This document shows, in pieces, positions 1-8,026 of a stretch of 64,000 nucleotides of DNA. A program made the translations under genes and the position numbers. Numbering within the stretch: the stretch's first letter is position 1; each line of letters opens with the position of its first letter. The DNA is from CAYXVJ01 sp050309435 (lineage in GTDB: Bacteria; Bacillota; Clostridia; Saccharofermentanales; Fastidiosipilaceae), in the NCBI GenBank assembly GCA_050309435.1, contig JBNRMJ010000005.1, positions 1-64,000 of the forward strand. The letters are read 5' to 3'. The notes below the pieces were generated by a model, which was given only the letters and a program-made list of their open reading frames with translations, was not told the origin of the DNA and ran no database searches.

Positions 1-162
1 AGCCATACCGTGCTACTCCTTTCGTATGAGCTACCAGCATGGCAGTAGCATACTACGTAGGCGTAGGCCTGGTAAGACTAAATTCCATGTCAAGAAAAAG
101 AAGTGGAATTTACCTTTTCATTTAAGGACTAAAATAATTTTGCATAAATTCGTGTGAAAGGC
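1..162. other. Left-edge stretch without a recognised gene
   Basis: No gene is recognised here. One plus-strand frame is open from base 2 to a TGA near base 156 and would give a basic 51-residue tail rich in Arg and Lys, so this could be the 3' end of a gene cut by the window edge, but it resembles no family I know. A hairpin sits at 79-112: a 9-bp stem (79-87 with 104-112) around a 16-nt A-rich loop. It is followed by a short mixed T/C stretch, so it could be a weak terminator of an upstream unit. Confidence 0.3.
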
Positions 163-191
163 TTGCATTTTGCTTTTGGATCGGTTATTAT
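163..191 (+). promoter_or_regulatory. Sigma-A type promoter of tRNA-Leu
   Basis: A -35 box TTGCAT (163-168) and a -10 box TATTAT (186-191) are separated by 17 bp. The tRNA begins 12 bp after the -10 box, which fits direct transcription of the tRNA gene. Confidence 0.7.
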
Positions 192-203
192 ATCTCTCGT
201 GCC

Positions 204-289
204 GCGGGAATGGCGGAATTGGCAGACGCGCTAGTTTCAGGTATTAGTGAAGACTCTTCATGCAGGTTCAAGTCCTGTTTCCCGCACCA
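204..289 (+). tRNA. tRNA-Leu (anticodon CAG)
   Basis: The 86-nt gene has a 7-bp acceptor stem (GCGGGAA with TTCCCGC), the D-arm GGCGGAATTGGCAGACGC typical of leucine tRNAs, an anticodon loop TTCAGGT giving anticodon CAG, a long variable arm, the T-loop core GGTTCAAGTCC and an encoded CCA end. The long variable arm and the body match bacterial class II tRNA-Leu. Confidence 0.95.
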
Positions 290-297
290 GACAGTAA

Positions 298-338
298 GTC
301 CGGACTTTACTCCGATCGGAGAAAGGTCCGGATTTTTC
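298..338 (+). terminator. Intrinsic terminator after tRNA-Leu
   Basis: A long stem (TCCGGAC-TTT-CTCC paired with GGAG-AAA-GTCCGGA) is followed directly by TTTTT, starting 9 bp after the tRNA CCA end. Confidence 0.85.
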
Positions 339-440
339 TGTTGAAACGAAAATTCAGTGATTCCGATTTCTCCCGGCTATGTTAACCCGCCCCTGTCTTC
401 GTATTATTAATCAGCGATCTTAAGACGGGATGGTAAATGA

Positions 441-1931
441 ATGCTGCGTATAGCTGTCTGTGACGATTTTGACAACGAGCTTCAGCGTATTGTTGATCTT
501 ACAAACGAGTATTTGACCGATCGCGGCATCGTTGCCGAGTTGCGGGAGTTTTCTCATCCGGATGCCTTATTAAAAGCTCTTAAGAAAGTGAACTTTCATG
601 TCTTTATGCTCGATATGCTTATGCCGATGGTCAGCGGCCTGGAACTGAGCAGGGAAATACGACGTTTCAACCAAAATGCTCAGATCATATACATCAGCTC
701 GGATCCTTCTTTCGCGCTGGAAGCTTATAGCGTCAACCCTATCCACTATTTAATAAAACCGGTTGTGAAAGAAACTTTGTTCGCCGGTACGTATTTTGTA
801 AAAGCCAGTGTTTCGGCAACAGATAACAATAATGCCTGCGAAGCGACTACTACCTTTATCATCCGGGCCAGGGAAATTTTCTCGGAGGATATTTCGCTAT
901 CGGGAATCGACGAGTTTTATCTCTACACCGGAAGCAACATCACCCCCGAACCGATTGTCATGATCAAAGAAAGTTTACTTGTCAAAGACATCGACTACAG
1001 CTTAAGCTTTGAAGACAATACCGGAATTGGCAGCGACGCGAAAGTTATCGTGACATTGCAGGGTAACTATTCGGGCTGTGCAGAAAAGAGTTTTGGCATC
1101 CGATACGGAACATTGAGCAGCGAAGAATTCGCCGCTTCAATCGCTATACCCGAAAGCAATAGTAACGGCTGGTATAAGCAGGATATTATTGTCGCTGCAC
1201 TAGGTGCCTGGATGATCGGCAGCAGTCCGGACGGCAGTGTTTATGAACATGAACTCACCTACAAGCTGGATAAGACCTTACCCGAAGGCAACATGACAAT
1301 CAGAAAGAACAGCCTGAGAAGCATGCTTCGTACGCTCTTCGCCGGCTTGTTCTTTAGCAGCGATGTCGATGTTATTGTGGGCAGCAGTGATGCTCTGAGC
1401 GGAGTTTCCGGAGTTGAAATATTTAAGTCTGACAGAAAATTGAGCGAAGAAGAGCTGGAAGGCGTTGCCTGGACACAATACACCGCTGCGATTCATAAGA
1501 CTGCACGAGAAACAGAGAGTTTCCTTTACTATACCCGTATAACCGACGGAGCCGGAAACAGCATCATTGTGGTATCGGACAGTGTGGCCTTCGATACAAG
1601 CTTGCCTGTCATCAGCGGAGTGGAAGACCAAAATTCCTATTACACGGGTCAAGTTGTATATGTAACGGACAATGCTTTGGATTACGTAACGCTCAATGGC
1701 GAAAGTTTCGAAAGCGGCGATTCGATTCCGGGTAATATAAATGCCACCTATGTCATTACCGCAAGAGACAAAGCGGGTAATTCAACTACTTATACCATCT
1801 ATATGAAGCCTGTCTCCGATATCGGTGCGGCACTGCAACTTCTGGATGAAAAAAATCTGACACTGGCCGATTTTTCTCTTCATTCGTTTCGGCCGGTCAA
1901 AATTCAGTATCGGGAGCCAAGCCTTGAGTAA
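441..1931 (+). pseudogene. Chimeric remnant: LytTR-type receiver joined to surface-protein Ig-like fragments
   Basis: The 496-codon reading frame starts as a response-regulator receiver of the AgrA/LytR type: acidic pocket D8-D9, phospho-acceptor D58 in a MLDMLMP context and K106 in LIKP. Near residue 113 it changes abruptly into sequence typical of extracellular cell-surface proteins, with Ig-like or bacterial repeat segments about residues 115-450, for example TDGAGN and ITARDKAGN. There is no signal peptide and no LytTR DNA-binding domain, so neither half could work normally. The last 30 residues look like a third unrelated piece. I infer internal deletions that happen to keep the frame open. 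A metagenomic assembly chimera is the main alternative. It overlaps the next remnant by 8 nt. Confidence 0.65.
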
Positions 1932-2414
1932 AATCAATCCATTTAAAGGTCTTCGCGACTTTCTAATCTTGTGGAGTTCGCAGTTCGTATCTTCTTTGGG
2001 TACGGCAATGACGAATTTCGCACTGATTGTCTGGGTCTACGGCCGGGAAGGAACCGCATCGAGCATTACCTTGTTATCGGTCTTTTCCCTCCTTCCCTCG
2101 ATTCTCTTTAGTTTTATAGCGGGTACGATTGCCGACCGCTGGGATAAAAAGCGAACCATGCTGATGACAGATGCCTTTGCCGCTTTGGGAACCGTCGTTG
2201 TCTTTAGCTTATATTTGTCAAATTCTGAGGTGCTCTGGCTGATTATGTTTTTGAACCGTTTATGGCAAGCGACTCGCCTTTACAGCGCTTTCTGTCGATC
2301 TTTTTCGGCTCGGGAAGCGGTTCGGGAATCTCCGTTATCTTCTTTATCGGGACTATTACAAGTTTTCTATGCTTAAAAAATCCTGTTTATCTGACTCTAA
2401 ACGAGAATCAGTAA
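1924..2414 (+). pseudogene. Internally deleted and frameshifted MFS transporter
   Basis: A TTG start opens an MFS_3-type (macrolide-efflux-like) transporter. The first 108 residues hold three membrane segments and the signature ADRWDKKR between segments 2 and 3. At about 2251-2260 the frame jumps: from 2253 another frame encodes 53 residues that look like the C-terminal end of the same family, with the pattern EPFMASDSPLQR followed by a Gly/Ser-rich hydrophobic segment, and stops at 2414. The original frame runs on to 2376 as nonsense. About 250 central residues expected for a 12-helix transporter are missing. This is a non-functional remnant created by a deletion. Confidence 0.75.
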
Positions 2415-2490
2415 CGAATTTGCCTAAGAATCTTATTCTTTCATATTTATATCAATTTTAGTCAATTTACATTTTTTGTGTCAGATTGCA

Positions 2491-2519
2491 TTGACAGAGC
2501 AAGCAATTCTGAATAAACT
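2491..2519 (+). promoter_or_regulatory. Promoter of the speD leader and polyamine operon
   Basis: A perfect -35 box TTGACA (2491-2496) lies 17 bp from a TAAACT -10 box (2514-2519). The predicted transcription start near 2526 gives a leader of about 320 nt before the speD start codon. No other plausible promoter lies between the leader hairpins and speD. Confidence 0.6.
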
Positions 2520-2539
2520 CAAATAAGTTTTGTAACAAG

Positions 2540-2834
2540 AACTACTTGACCGCTCGTTTTGAGCCGAGGCCATACGGACAGCCGGGTCAACTGCCGACCG
2601 CGGTGTAAACCGCATTATTGATTGCGTGACAGACGCAGATTTTATGAGTTGGTTACTTTACAACCAAACGTGTACCCGATGCACACTTATGAAGCGGTCA
2701 ATAAGAGTAGTAAAAGTAGAACTTGCTATATAGACTCTGAAACAGGAACGATGAATGCGAACCGGTCGCAGGAAGCTCCTTGATATTGATTCAATTTGTA
2801 AATGCATTGCGGTACGCCGCAGTGCATTTTTATT
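2540..2834 (+). ncRNA. Structured leader RNA (candidate cis-regulatory RNA) upstream of speD
   Basis: A 9-bp closing helix (2546-2554 with 2693-2701) encloses consecutive hairpins at 2600-2613 (GCGGT stem with a GTAA GNRA-type loop), 2623-2637, 2649-2667 and 2670-2686. Outside it follow a helix 2704-2708/2734-2738, a hairpin 2757-2769, a hairpin 2770-2780 and finally a terminator. The region has its own promoter and no coding potential. It could be an attenuator or riboswitch for polyamine genes, or a free-standing structured RNA (a raiA-type RNA is one unverified candidate). I could not match it to a named family with certainty. Confidence 0.6.
2801..2834 (+). terminator. Terminator hairpin just upstream of the speD ribosome binding site
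   Basis: A 12-bp stem (2801-2812 with 2817-2828, one G-U pair) closes a TACG tetraloop and runs into TTTTTATT. The speD Shine-Dalgarno sequence GAAGGAG begins about 8 bp later and the ATG is at 2851. There is no room for another promoter in between, so speD expression must involve read-through, which fits attenuation control. Confidence 0.75.
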
Positions 2835-2850
2835 ATGAAGGAGATTATGA

Positions 2851-3618
2851 ATGGATCACAAGCTACAGCTGTATGGCTTTAATAACTTAACCAAATCCCT
2901 CAGCTTCAATATCTACGATGTTTGCTACGCCAAAAGCGAAAGAGAGCAAAAAGATTACATCGCCTACATCGACGAACAGTATAATTCCGAGCGCTTAACG
3001 GGTATTCTGACGAAGCTGACCGAAATGATCGGAGCGACGATTCTGAATATATCCAAGCAGGATTACGAGCCTCAGGGCGCCAGCGTAACGATCTTAATTG
3101 CCGAAGAGAGCATGATCTCCAATCGCAGCGGAGATACGGTCGTCGCTCATCTGGATAAGAGTCATGTCACCGTTCATACTTATCCCGAATTTCATCCGGA
3201 GAACTCAATTGCCACTTTCAGAGTTGATATCGATGTTTCGACTTGCGGGGAGATTACGCCCTTATCGACGCTGGATTTTCTGATCGGCAGTTTTGATTCG
3301 GATATCATTACCATGGATTACAAGGTTCGAGGGTTTACCAGAGATGTCAACGGGCAAAAGCTCTTTGCCGACCATAAAATCACCTCCATACAAGACTTCA
3401 TCTCTCCCGCTGTTCTAAAGGAGTACGATGCCGTCGATGTGAATATGTATCAATCGAATATTTTTCACACCCGGATGCTGATCAAAGAGGTTGTTTTACA
3501 GAATTATCTCTTTAACAAAGATGTCTACGAACTGGCTCCCAAAACCCGCCTGAGCATCACCAATAATTTACGTCGCGAGATGATCGAAATCTTCAGCGGC
3601 ATGAATGTCTATGAGTAA
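2851..3618 (+). CDS. speD: S-adenosylmethionine decarboxylase proenzyme
   Basis: SpeD makes decarboxylated S-adenosylmethionine, the aminopropyl donor for spermidine synthesis. The 255-residue protein matches the longer E. coli-type class. Self-cleavage is expected before S104 in the context LDKSHVTVHTYPE, which gives the pyruvoyl cofactor. H105 and the conserved C132 of TCGEITPL are present. A GAAGGAG site precedes the ATG. It is the first gene of a tightly packed six-gene polyamine operon and follows a structured leader ending in a terminator hairpin, so transcription attenuation is likely. Confidence 0.95.
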   Translation: MDHKLQLYGFNNLTKSLSFNIYDVCYAKSEREQKDYIAYIDEQYNSERLTGILTKLTEMIGATILNISKQDYEPQGASVTILIAEESMISNRSGDTVVAHLDKSHVTVHTYPEFHPENSIATFRVDIDVSTCGEITPLSTLDFLIGSFDSDIITMDYKVRGFTRDVNGQKLFADHKITSIQDFISPAVLKEYDAVDVNMYQSNIFHTRMLIKEVVLQNYLFNKDVYELAPKTRLSITNNLRREMIEIFSGMNVYE

Positions 3619-5095
3619 GGGCTTGTCCCGGAAAGGAAAATACTTGCAAAATCAAAACAGAGCTCCGGTATACGGGGCCCTTTCGGAGTTAAAGCAAAAA
3701 AGAATCGTTCCCTTTGACGTGCCGGGTCACAAGCGCGGTCGCGGGAATCCTGTCCTGACAGATTTTCTGGGAGAAAAAAGCCTGGCGGTCGACGTCAACT
3801 CGATGAAGATGCTCGATAACCTCTGCCACCCGGTCGGCGTCATTCGCGAGGCGGAAGATCTGGCAGCCGAAGCGTTCGGAGCCAAAGCGGCTTTTTTCAT
3901 GGTCGGCGGTACGACGTCTTCTGTTCAGGCCATGATACTAACAGCCGTTAAACGAAACGAAAAAATCATATTACCTAGAAACGTGCATCGCAGCGTGATC
4001 AATGCTTTGATTCTCTGCGGCGCGATACCTGTTTACATCAATCCGCAGACAGATGATAAATTGGGTATATCGCTGGGTATGAGACTCGACGATGTGAAAG
4101 CGGCCATCAGCGCCAATCCGGACGCTAAAGCAATCTTGCTGAACAATCCCACTTACTACGGAATTTGTTCGAACTTAAAAGCCATTACCGTTCTGGCACA
4201 CGCAAACGATATGCTGGTTCTGGTTGACGAAGCTCATGGCACGCATTTTTATTTCGCTTCGTCTATGCCTCTATCGGCCATGGAGGCCGGAGCGGATATG
4301 GCTGCAGTGAGCATGCACAAGTCAGGCGGTTCATTAACACAGAGTTCGCTCCTGCTTTGCGGTGATAAAGTAAATCGCGATTATGTCCGGCAGATCATCA
4401 ATCTGACACAGACCACCAGCGGTTCTTATCTGCTGATTTCCAGCCTGGATATTTCGAGGCGAAATCTCGCTTTACATGGCAGCGAAACATTTCGCAGGGT
4501 AAGCGAGATGACAGCTTATGCCCGGGCGGAAATCAACAAACTCGGTGACTACTATGCTTACGCGAAAGACTTAATCAACCGGGACAGCGTCTATGACTTT
4601 GATCTCACGAAATTATCGGTCAACACGCTGGACGTCGGGCTGGCCGGAATCGAGGTCTATGATCTTTTACGCGATGAATACGACATTCAAATCGAATTCG
4701 GTGATCTGGGAAATATCCTGGCCTACATATCGGTTGGCGATACGCATAAGAACATTGAAAGACTGATCAGCGCGCTGGCCGAAATCCGCCGCCTCTACAA
4801 GCGCGACAAGAGCCGGCTGATGAAGATGGAGTATATTAATCCGATTGTTGCCATGGCGCCTCAGGAGGCCTTCTACGCCGCTAAGCAATCTCTCCCCATC
4901 GAGGCCTCTGCCGGATTCATCTGCAGCGAGTTTGTCATGGCCTACCCGCCCGGCATACCGATTCTGGCTCCCGGCGAAAGGATAACGAAAGATATCATCG
5001 ATTACATCCGTTATGCCAAAGACAGAGGATGTCAGATGACAGGAACCGAAGATATGGAAGTCAATCGCCTGAACGTGTTGAAAGGAGGCATGTAA
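3605..5095 (+). CDS. speA: PLP-dependent arginine (Orn/Lys/Arg-family) decarboxylase
   Basis: This is a 496-residue member of the fold-type I Orn/Lys/Arg decarboxylase family, with a size close to the Bacillus arginine decarboxylase. The motif PGHK is at 40-43, the phosphate-binding GGTTSS at 101-106, the aspartate of DEAHG at 208 and the PLP lysine is K239 in SMHKSGGSLTQSS. Arginine as substrate is inferred from the agmatinase gene two positions downstream. Lysine or ornithine cannot be excluded from sequence alone. The start overlaps the end of speD by 14 nt. No strong ribosome binding site is visible, so translation is probably coupled to speD. An ATG at 3611 is an alternative start. Confidence 0.85.
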   Translation: MSMSKGLSRKGKYLQNQNRAPVYGALSELKQKRIVPFDVPGHKRGRGNPVLTDFLGEKSLAVDVNSMKMLDNLCHPVGVIREAEDLAAEAFGAKAAFFMVGGTTSSVQAMILTAVKRNEKIILPRNVHRSVINALILCGAIPVYINPQTDDKLGISLGMRLDDVKAAISANPDAKAILLNNPTYYGICSNLKAITVLAHANDMLVLVDEAHGTHFYFASSMPLSAMEAGADMAAVSMHKSGGSLTQSSLLLCGDKVNRDYVRQIINLTQTTSGSYLLISSLDISRRNLALHGSETFRRVSEMTAYARAEINKLGDYYAYAKDLINRDSVYDFDLTKLSVNTLDVGLAGIEVYDLLRDEYDIQIEFGDLGNILAYISVGDTHKNIERLISALAEIRRLYKRDKSRLMKMEYINPIVAMAPQEAFYAAKQSLPIEASAGFICSEFVMAYPPGIPILAPGERITKDIIDYIRYAKDRGCQMTGTEDMEVNRLNVLKGGM

Positions 5096-5955
5096 TGGAT
5101 TTCTGGTTTAGCGAATACCACAGCGAGGATGTCAAACTGTCGATCAAGGTAGAACGCCAGCTCTACAGCGCACAAAGCCCGTTTCAACGCATCGATATCT
5201 TCGAATCTCCCGAGTTCGGGCGCTTCCTTACGCTGGACGGCTTCATGATGCTGACCGAACGAGACGAGTTTATTTATCATGAGATGATTACCCATGTACC
5301 GATGGCGGTGCATCCGGATCCCAGACATATTTTACTGATCGGTGCCGGCGACGGAGGGGTCTTACGCGAACTGGGACACTATCCGTTCATCGAATCCATC
5401 GATTTAGTCGAAATCGATCGCGAGGTCGTCGAATCAAGCAAACTTTATTTACCTCATACGGCGGTCGGTTTCGAAAATCCGAAGCTTAACATGTATTTTC
5501 AAGATGGTCTGAAATTCGTACGGGACCGCGTAGACGAATACGACATCATCATCGTGGACTCGACCGATCCCTTCGGGCCGGGCGAAGATTTATTCACAAA
5601 AGAGTTTTACGGCAATTGCTTTAAAGCGCTGAAGGCCGACGGCATTCTCGTCAATCAGCATGAAAGTCCTTTTTATGCCGATGACGCCAAAGCCATGCGA
5701 CGGGCACATGCAAGAATCGTAAAATCCTTTCCCGTCAGTAAGGTCTATCAGGCTCATATTCCCACCTACCCCTCGGGTCACTGGCTCTTTGGCTTCGCAT
5801 CCAAAACCTTGCATCCGATCCGCGATCAAAAACGGGAAATGTGGGAAAGTCTTGGTATCAAAACAAAGTACTACAACAGCAATTTGCATCAGGGAGCATT
5901 TTATCTTCCGACCTATGTCGAAGACATGCTAAAGGAGTCAGAATCAGATGAATAA
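5095..5955 (+). CDS. speE: Spermidine synthase (polyamine aminopropyltransferase)
   Basis: SpeE transfers the aminopropyl group from decarboxylated S-adenosylmethionine to putrescine, or in some bacteria to agmatine. The 286-residue product carries the substrate-loop motif YHEMITHVP (61-69), the nucleotide-binding GAGDGG (83-88) and the catalytic region DSTDP with D155 and D158. I chose the ATG at 5095 because AAAGGAGG lies 7 bp upstream and the start forms a TAATG overlap with the stop of speA. An upstream in-frame ATG at 5029 would add 22 residues that lie inside speA. It overlaps speB by 8 nt. Confidence 0.93.
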   Translation: MDFWFSEYHSEDVKLSIKVERQLYSAQSPFQRIDIFESPEFGRFLTLDGFMMLTERDEFIYHEMITHVPMAVHPDPRHILLIGAGDGGVLRELGHYPFIESIDLVEIDREVVESSKLYLPHTAVGFENPKLNMYFQDGLKFVRDRVDEYDIIIVDSTDPFGPGEDLFTKEFYGNCFKALKADGILVNQHESPFYADDAKAMRRAHARIVKSFPVSKVYQAHIPTYPSGHWLFGFASKTLHPIRDQKREMWESLGIKTKYYNSNLHQGAFYLPTYVEDMLKESESDE

Positions 5956-6823
5956 AAATATCAGTACGTTCATCGGCTGCGAGAGCAGTTTCGAAGAAGC
6001 GGATATTGTCTTGTTCGGCGCGCCTTTCGACGGTACAACTTCTTATCGTCCGGGCACCCGCTTCGGTCCGTCGGCGATCAGAAACGAATCGTATGGTCTC
6101 GAAACCTACTCTCCTTACCAGGATAAAGATCTGCAGGATATCCTTGTTTTTGACAGCGGGGATCTGGAACTGCCTTTCGGCAATACCGAAGCCGCTCTCA
6201 AACAGATTGAACAGCGCAGCGGGGAAATTCTAGACGCCGGCAAGATTCCGCTCATGCTGGGCGGCGAGCACCTGGTAACCCTGGGAAGCATTCGGGCCTG
6301 TGTCGATCGTTATCCCGATCTTCACGTGATTCATTTCGACGCTCACACAGATCTGCGTGATCAGTATCTGGGCGAACGTTTGTCGCATTCGACCGTGATT
6401 CGTCGAGTCTGGGAACTGGTCGGCGACAAAAAGATTCATCAGTTCGGAATCCGTTCCGGCGAGCGAGAAGAGTTCCTCTTTGGCAAAGAACATAACCATC
6501 TGCAGAAATTCAATCTGAACGGCTATGACGAAACGATTCGCAAATTGGGAAAGATTGCGGTCTATGTCACGATCGATTTAGATGTCCTGGATCCGGGCAT
6601 CATGTCGGGCACGGGAACGCCGGAAGCAGGCGGCATCGGTTTTAACGAACTTCTGCAGGCACTGATCAACCTCAGAGAGATAAATGTAGTCGCCTGCGAT
6701 ATCAATGAACTATCACCGGTTTATGACAACAGCGGTGTTTCCACCGCCGTTGCCTGCAAACTGACACGAGAACTCTTGTTGGCCTTGAATACAAAAAGCG
6801 TTTTTGACGCGAAAGGAGAATAA
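5948..6823 (+). CDS. speB: Agmatinase (ureohydrolase family)
   Basis: SpeB hydrolyses agmatine to putrescine and urea using two manganese ions. All metal ligands are present in the 291-residue protein: H108 in GGEH, D131, H133 and D135 in DAHTD, and D210 and D212 in TIDLDVLDP. An AAGGAGT-like site precedes the ATG inside the end of speE. The overlap and order suggest coupled expression. Given its position between speE and the carboxyspermidine genes, it could also act on an aminopropylagmatine intermediate, as the homologue does in Thermus thermophilus. That last point is inference. Confidence 0.9.
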   Translation: MNKNISTFIGCESSFEEADIVLFGAPFDGTTSYRPGTRFGPSAIRNESYGLETYSPYQDKDLQDILVFDSGDLELPFGNTEAALKQIEQRSGEILDAGKIPLMLGGEHLVTLGSIRACVDRYPDLHVIHFDAHTDLRDQYLGERLSHSTVIRRVWELVGDKKIHQFGIRSGEREEFLFGKEHNHLQKFNLNGYDETIRKLGKIAVYVTIDLDVLDPGIMSGTGTPEAGGIGFNELLQALINLREINVVACDINELSPVYDNSGVSTAVACKLTRELLLALNTKSVFDAKGE

Positions 6824-6824
6824 T

Positions 6825-8024
6825 ATGGGAAAAGCATTGATCATCGGTGCCGGCGGCGTAGCCGGCGTTACGGCACATAAATGTGTTCAGAACAGCGAAG
6901 TATTTTCGGAAATTATGATCGCATCTCGCACGAAATCGAAATGCGATGCCTTAAAGGAAAAGCTTGACGGAGGTCCGGTCAAGGTTCATACCGCCCGGGT
7001 GGATGCCGATAAAGTAGATGAAGTGATTCGCCTGATCTTAAGCTTCAAGCCCGATGTTGTCATTAATCTGGCGCTCCCCTACCAGGATCTGACGATCATG
7101 GATGCCTGCCTCGCTACCCGCACGCATTACGTGGATACAGCCAACTACGAGCCTAAAGACACGGCTAAATTCGAATACAGCTGGCAGTGGGCTTATCGCG
7201 AACGCTTTAAGGAAGCCGGAATCTGCGCGCTGTTGGGCAGCGGTTTTGACCCCGGCGTGACCGGTGTATTCTCTGCCTACGCACAAAAGCATCATTTCGA
7301 CGAAATTCACTACCTTGATATCCTGGATGCCAACGGAGGCGATCACGGCTATCCCTTTGCCACGAATTTCAACCCTGAAATCAACATACGCGAAGTGACG
7401 GCCAAGGGTAGCTATTGGGAAAATGGCGAATGGATCGAAACCGAAGCTATGGAGATCAAACGTAGTTATGATTTCGAAGGCATCGGCCGGAGAGATATGT
7501 ACCTTCTTCACCATGAGGAGCTCGAGAGTCTGGCATTAAATCTGAAGGGAATCAAACGCATTCGTTTCTTTATGACTTTTGGTCAGAGCTATCTGACACA
7601 CTTAAAGGTTCTGGAGAATGTCGGTATGACCTCGATCGAGCCCATTGATTTCCAAGGACAAAAGATTGTTCCGCTACAGTTCTTGAAGGCAGTCTTGCCC
7701 GATCCGTCCTCGCTGGGTCCCCGTACCAAGGGTAAAACCAACATCGGTTGCATTTTTCAAGGTATCAAAGACGGCCGTGAAAAGTCATACTACCTCTATA
7801 ACATCTGTGATCATCAGGATGCTTATCGCGAGGTTGGCAGTCAGGCAATCTCTTACACGACAGGTGTACCTGCCATGATAGGAGCCATGCTGGTCATGAA
7901 CGGCAAATGGAACAAACCGGGTGTATTTAATGTCGAGGAATTCGATCCGGATCCTTTCATGGATGCACTGAATCAGTGGGGTCTTCCCTGGCACGAAGAT
8001 TTCAATCCTGTACCGGTGGACTAA
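6825..8024 (+). CDS. Carboxy(nor)spermidine dehydrogenase, saccharopine-dehydrogenase family
   Basis: This 399-residue protein has an N-terminal Rossmann fold with the dinucleotide motif GAGGVAG at 8-14 and the overall layout of the saccharopine-dehydrogenase family. Next to nspC it is best read as carboxyspermidine dehydrogenase, which condenses aspartate semialdehyde with putrescine, diaminopropane or possibly agmatine and reduces the imine with NADPH. I chose the ATG at 6825 because AAAGGAG lies 7 bp upstream. An ATG at 6804 lies inside speB. Saccharopine or lysine metabolism is less likely because no lysine-pathway gene adjoins it. Confidence 0.88.
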   Translation: MGKALIIGAGGVAGVTAHKCVQNSEVFSEIMIASRTKSKCDALKEKLDGGPVKVHTARVDADKVDEVIRLILSFKPDVVINLALPYQDLTIMDACLATRTHYVDTANYEPKDTAKFEYSWQWAYRERFKEAGICALLGSGFDPGVTGVFSAYAQKHHFDEIHYLDILDANGGDHGYPFATNFNPEINIREVTAKGSYWENGEWIETEAMEIKRSYDFEGIGRRDMYLLHHEELESLALNLKGIKRIRFFMTFGQSYLTHLKVLENVGMTSIEPIDFQGQKIVPLQFLKAVLPDPSSLGPRTKGKTNIGCIFQGIKDGREKSYYLYNICDHQDAYREVGSQAISYTTGVPAMIGAMLVMNGKWNKPGVFNVEEFDPDPFMDALNQWGLPWHEDFNPVPVD

Positions 8025-8026
8025 AG

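Noticed and set aside
2..156. C-terminal end of a protein gene at the left edge
   Set aside because: The frame is open but short, strongly Arg/Lys-rich and unlike any family I know, so I kept it only as an unassigned stretch.
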